From Sialis fuliginosa (taxonomy: Eukaryota; Arthropoda; Insecta; Megaloptera; Sialidae), in assembly GCA_961205875.1 (NCBI GenBank), contig OY540810.1:3286001-3350000 (forward strand): a stretch of 64,000 bases of DNA, read 5' to 3'. The translations under genes and the position numbers were made by a program. Shown here in pieces: positions 59,881 to 64,000 of the stretch (position 1 is its first letter; every line of letters starts with the position of its first letter). A model generated the notes under the pieces. The model searched no databases. It was not told the origin of the DNA and saw only the letters and a program-made list of their open reading frames with translations.

Positions 59881-60463
59881 CTGAAAATAATATGGTGTAA
59901 ATTAAAAAAACAAAAGTTGTGCAATGTGCAAAAATACGGCTCAAGTAAGAGAGTGTTTAGTATTTTTTTTCGACTATGTTTATTATAAATATCACTTCTA
60001 GTTTTACTTGAAGTGATGACAAACTTTTTACATCTTTGGGGAGAAAATTATACAAGCTATAAAAAAATTATAAGTTTTCTTAAAATAGCTAATGACAAAG
60101 ATTTTAAATACTTTACTTATTATTGAGTCAAAATCACAATTGCTATAAAAACACTATAACATGTACTGCTCAAAATAGTTTTCATTGCGGTTAAAAAAAA
60201 GTGGTCCACTATCAGTAAAATCGGAAATGATAGAAAATAAAAATTATGATATTTAAAATAATCAGAAAAATATTGTTAATCTTTTTTTCTATTATAACCA
60301 TCTACATTCTACAGTATTAAAAAAATGATAACAATTGTAGCCACGTCAAACAGCACCCTGTATACATATATTTGTCTTCGCGAGGTTATTAGGGCATAGA
60401 GGCTCCAACCAATTGTAAATTAAACACTATATTGTATAAATATATATTTTTTAAATTAATTAC
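59881..60463 (-). other. Intron of the chitin-binding protein gene
   Basis: GT-AG intron of 583 bp, placed by the reading frame of the two flanking exons. It is AT-rich. It holds the sequence CACCCTGTATAC near 60352-60363, which looks like an isolated end of the insect elements that terminate in ACAGGGTG. No opposite end was found inside the intron. Confidence 0.8.
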
Positions 60464-60628
60464 CATTTGGACATAAGAATGTAGCTTGCCGGCCGTCGAT
60501 ATCGCAGTAATGCCATGCCTGACAGCGAGTCTCCATGTCCGCGAAGAATCCGGGGTACTCCTGTTCATCACAGTAGAAATTTGTGTAGGGTACGTCTCCT
60601 AGAACCGGATAATCTGTTCCTGGACGGC
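60464..60628 (-). CDS. Penultimate exon of CPAP1-like chitin-binding protein gene
   Basis: Internal exon of 165 bp (2 + 54 x 3 + 1), phase 1 at both ends. It begins in a GRPGTDYPVLGD segment typical of the region just before a CPAP1 chitin-binding domain and carries cysteines one to four (FYC, TRC, HYC, FLC). Together with the next exon the spacing is C-x15-C-x5-C-x10-C-x12-C-x7-C, which fits peritrophin-A domains. The split codon gives PNG joined to TQF across the intron (59881-60463, 583 bp; GTAATT donor, TTTTCAG acceptor). The acceptor of this exon is AAAG at 60630-60629. The signal peptide and earlier exons are not in this exon. The exact CPAP1 subtype cannot be assigned. Confidence 0.85.
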
Positions 60629-60803
60629 CTTTAACACAATAAAAGTGCTATTATAAATTAAGCAAATATATATGATATATAAATAATAATATTGATATCT
60701 TTATCGTCGCTAGATAGTATAAATGGCATTGATTTCCAGCGATTATCTACAGGTGATTCAGCACTGTCGTGCCAAACTTAAACAGTAAATTAAGAAATTT
60801 ATT
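60629..60803. other. Upstream intron sequence, nothing recognised
   Basis: Sequence 5' of the penultimate exon on the minus strand. It is presumably part of a long intron that also holds the TTAA-flanked element at 60808 and repeats beyond. No coding potential seen. Confidence 0.5.
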
Positions 60804-60807
60804 TTAA

Positions 60808-61421
60808 GGGGGCAGACCCAGTTAGAATTTTGAAAAATCAATTTTTTTTTACATTTTCTCAAAGTAGAATATTTCAAAAGTATTCTCTGAAAATTTCAGA
60901 CAAATGTCCTGTCCATAGACGATTCAGTGTAGGTAAGTTCCAAAATAAATTTTTTATCTGCATACAATTCGTACTCAAAACTTTAAACGCGTTTTTCTCG
61001 AAACCATGTTTTCGAAGTCGGTATTATTTTTTTTATAGCCGAAAATGCGAGTGAAATTTTAGTCGAATAAAGAATTTTGACTTTCAATATCCGCCATTTT
61101 GTGAAAATTCAAAATTTTTCAACTCCCTTCGTTCATCCGGAGCATTATGTCATTAGCTAATGATCCTTTTTGTTTTTTTTTTATTTCAGATGATCTAGTG
61201 ACAAGCAGCAGTGATCACGGCAAAACACTTTTTTTTGGACCCCTCCCAAATTTGCTGTATCCCACTTATTTTTTAATATTTTGCCATACAAAAATTACAA
61301 TGTTTTCTGTAAATACATATCTTTCATGTGGAAAAACATTTGTTATTAATTATTTTAATGCGTGGCCAAAAAAAATCCTAAAAAAGAGCTTTTTTTGGAA
61401 GTCCCAACTGAGTCTGCCCCC
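60808..61421. mobile_element. TTAA-flanked element with GGGGGCAGAC ends
   Basis: 614 bp with inverted ends GGGGGCAGACCCAGTT and GGGGGCAGACTCAGTT (right end inverted), flanked by TTAA. The identical 18-bp stretch TTAAGAAATTTATTTTAA lies on both sides (60790-60807 and 61422-61439), much longer than the normal 4-bp duplication. The centre shares the CGCGTTTTTCTCGAAACC segment with the GGGGAGG family. No convincing coding sequence; open frames at 60830-61054 and 61147-61425 are AT-rich and unrecognised. Confidence 0.85.
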
Positions 61422-62005
61422 TTAAGAAATTTATTTTAAGCAAAAAACATTATATGAACATGTGTCCGGAAATTTTTCGTAGGGGGGCTACAGCCCTCCA
61501 AAGATTTTATTCAAAATTGGTTTTTATTTAATATCTTAAGGACCCATAGTGATAAATTTATGAAATTTGGTACAGGGTTTTATATAGTTTTATATAGTTC
61601 TACGATTCTTTAATTTTAGGATTTATTTGTCATCATTATCTTGGCCAAAGAAGTGAAAAACAACAACTAAATATGTATATTTTCAAAGCTTAGAAATAAT
61701 TGACTGTATCTTTCAGACTGCGCTATACATTGTACCTATATCAATTCATATTCCAGGAACTGTTAATTGAGATTCGTTTCGTTACACGAGCGCGATATAC
61801 AATACGTATAATAATAATAGCTTCGTAGTTAGAGTTACTGAATGAAAACGAGAATTGTATATTAGTTATGATGTGTAACAATATGATATTATATATACGA
61901 AGTTAGTCATGTGAGTCGTTATTAGAAGCAGATATTAAATATATGATATAAAAGACCTGATTGTGAAAATATCTACTTTAACGACTAATTATTATTTTGA
62001 GAAAA

Positions 62006-62657
62006 GTTATGGCCGCTATAAGAGCAAGTTTTCGTTTTTTTTTTTTTTTTATTAATGGTTTTTTTTGTAACTCTCTTGATCTTGATCTCTGGATCTTGGC
62101 TTCTGGGTGTAAGCCGCGTCTGTTTGGTCGTGTTGTCGGCCTACGTTTCGTCACACAACCAAACCGACGCGGCTTACACCCAGAAGCCAAGATCCATATC
62201 AAGATCACCGCGGATGTTTCAAGTCTCTTGAACTCATGTTACTAATAAAACAAGTAACTCTTTGTTTAATCAATTTAATTACCAAAGTCCGCAAATACAG
62301 TTTTTTTTTTTAATTATAGCCTTTTATTTTGTTTATGTTTTTTCTCCAGTAATGGATAAAGTAAAACCAGTAATAAGCACGCAATGATGGACACTTGCTA
62401 GTGATTACAAAATGATAAGTACTACGACACAAAAGATATAAAAGAAAGAATCGTGAAATTTGAAACAAAATAAATTATACTAATAATATAATTAGTTTAA
62501 ATATCCACCATTTTGACACATTTTGGCCGATTGTCATCAAATCACGCTGTAAGACAGTTAATTGTATATAGATTAATATTCAGAAATGGTAGTAATCAAA
62601 TATCAACACATATTTCTAATTCAGTACATTTAATTAAAAATTTGCCAGGACTGGTGC
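62006..62657 (-). mobile_element. TA-flanked 550-bp family, copy 10, with insertion
   Basis: Left end worn (AAGTTATGGCCGCTATAAG), right end worn (GCCAGGACTGGTGCAAC). It is interrupted at 62080-62224 by a hairpin insertion flanked by CTCTTGA on both sides. Confidence 0.85.
62080..62224. mobile_element. Hairpin insertion inside copy 10
   Basis: 145 bp less AT-rich than its host, flanked by the 7-bp direct repeat CTCTTGA (62073-62079, 62225-62231). The arms GGATCTTGGCTTCTGGGTGT (from 62091) and their inverse (to 62195) pair over more than 40 bp around a short loop. Origin not recognised. Confidence 0.7.
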
Positions 62658-62689
62658 AACCAACTAAATTGTCTCTGATAGCATTTTTT

Positions 62690-62885
62690 TTATAATTTTG
62701 TAATGTCGAATTTGTAATTCTTGGATTGTATGTCTTGTTAAAATATAAAAAAATACGAAAACAAGAATAAATAAATGATTTTTTTGTAATTGATATTCTA
62801 TTATACATTTATAACATTTGAATATGTCTTCGTGGTGACGTCAATTCCCGCGCCAACGCTGATTGGTCAAGGAGCTAATGAGGCT
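62690..62885. mobile_element. Pogo-like family fragment
   Basis: Shares TAATGTCGAATTTGTA, TTGATATTCTATTATACATT and CCGCGCCAACGCTGATTGG with 49815-50443. Both termini missing. Confidence 0.75.
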
Positions 62886-63370
62886 ACCTTGTCTTTATTT
62901 ATCTTGAGACGAGCGTAGGATTTAGTTGTATTGTTGTCTGTCAGTTGCAGAAAAGAAAGTTTATCAATGACATGCATAAATAATAAATAATTCTCATTCT
63001 ACCTGTACACATGTTCATAATATTGCTATAATAAATTAACATTCAGAATAATAGTATTTACTTTATCATGAAGCCAACGTTTTCCAGTTAACGAACATAA
63101 AATTACCTGTCATGTCTACAGACAGCTTCTGGAAATGTGTTTGATGTTAGATTACTAATTATACTATTGTATGTGCAAATTGATTTTTTTATGATTACTT
63201 TGAAAATTTTCTTATTAATTAATTAAACTTTATTAGAGTGAGAAAATAAAATTATTTTAAAGTTAATTTCTTGTACGTTTTATCGTCAATACACCATATC
63301 TAACTAAAATTTTGAATAGATTTATATAGGTACTTCATGAAAGGAAATCTTTATTTTTTATTTTGTTATA

Positions 63371-63842
63371 AAGTAGTGGCACCAGTCTTGGCAAGGACCC
63401 TAGTAATGGCAATTTTTTTTATTAAATGTGCTGAATTAGAAATATATGTTGATATTTGATTACTATATTTATACAGCGTGATTTGATGACAATCGGCCAA
63501 TAGGTGTCAAAATGGTGGACATTTTAACTAATTATTAGTATAATTTGTTTATTAATTATTATATTATTATAGTAACTGCTTTACATTGTTTCAAAGACGA
63601 TTCTTTCTTTTATATCTTTTGTGTCGTAGTACTTATCATTTTGTAATCATTAGCAAGTGTCCATCACTGCGTGCTCATTACTGGTTTTACTTTATCCATT
63701 ACTGGAGAAAAAACATAAACAAAATAAAGAGTTACTTGTATTATTAGTAACATGAGTTCATGAGAATTACAAAAAACAAGCCCATTAATCCAAAAAAAAC
63801 GAAAACTTGCTCTCATAGCGGCCATAACTGGTGTCTTTACCT
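63371..63842 (+). mobile_element. TA-flanked 550-bp family, copy 11
   Basis: Both ends, AAGTAGTGGCACCAGT...ACTGGTGTCTTTACCT, with TA at 63369-63370 and 63843-63844. Small internal deletions relative to copy 3. Confidence 0.88.
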
Positions 63843-63977
63843 TATAATACTAAACTATATAACTACCGATATTAATAAAACTTTATATATTAATGGTTCC
63901 CAAACGTTTTTAGGTGATGACAAACTAATATAAAATTTAATAATACGTGTAACTTGAGTACCCTTCTATGATTTTGT

Positions 63978-64000
63978 ATCGGATGTTTTTTCATCCGCAG
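63978..64000. repeat. Small hairpin at the window edge
   Basis: CGGATG, a T-rich loop, then CATCCG. A TGGTTCCCAAACGTTTTTAGG string at about 63893 resembles a worn hAT end, so an element may be cut by the window edge. Confidence 0.35.

Noticed and set aside
61978-62245. Overlapping frames on both strands around 62.1 kb
   Set aside because: Both are readings of the hairpin insertion; palindromic DNA gives mirrored peptides.

Overview
The window looks like intergenic or intronic DNA from an AT-rich arthropod genome, most likely an insect. The evidence is one spliced gene for a chitin-binding cuticle protein, relics of Tc1, mariner and Harbinger transposons, and many short inverted-repeat elements of types common in insects. 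I see no bacterial-style operons, rRNA, tRNA or CRISPR. The species cannot be named from this sequence.

The only host gene I can support is at the right end on the minus strand. Two exons (60464-60628 and 59705-59880, joined by a phase-1 GT-AG intron) encode the C-terminal part of a secreted protein with one six-cysteine chitin-binding type-2 (peritrophin-A) domain, resembling the CPAP1 cuticular proteins. Its 5' exons and promoter lie further right or outside the window.

Most of the annotatable remainder is mobile DNA, nearly all of it non-autonomous. Several families can be defined because both ends and the target-site duplication (TSD) are visible. (1) A family of about 550 bp flanked by TA with eleven copies (169, 5757, 13954, 18017, 20345, 22457, 24259, 31480, 41756, 62006, 63371). 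(2) hAT-type elements with 8-bp TSDs (24595, 36180, 36522, 38992, 54646, 21292, 49756, 58057). (3) A family with CATAGACATAGAG ends and perfect 8-bp TSDs (2762, 52093). (4) Elements flanked by TTAA: one with canonical CCC...GGG ends (9994) and several with reversed GG...CC ends (9146, 11888, 33147, 43317, 60808). (5) Elements starting TGCCCGG or GGCGGC with 3-bp TTA/TAA/CTA duplications, Harbinger-like (20698, 23796, 39851, 49152, 56252, 58904). (6) Pogo/Tigger-like elements with CAGTCGGGACTCG ends and TA (1895, 49815). (7) Large foldbacks (29205, 34801, 43980, 45879).

Nested insertions give a relative chronology. At 32383-34046 a Tc1 relic with an internally deleted transposase is interrupted by a TTAA element, and the transposase reading frame continues across the junction. 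At 58057-59626 a hAT-like shell contains a deleted mariner, which contains a Harbinger-like element carrying the start of a MADF-domain reading frame. At 49756-50816 a hAT-like shell contains the pogo-like element. Islands less AT-rich than their surroundings (11330-11560, 21590-21850, 34130-34340, 43080-43310, 47220-47400, 55860-56060) have no visible repeat and are the best candidates for unique, possibly regulatory, host DNA.
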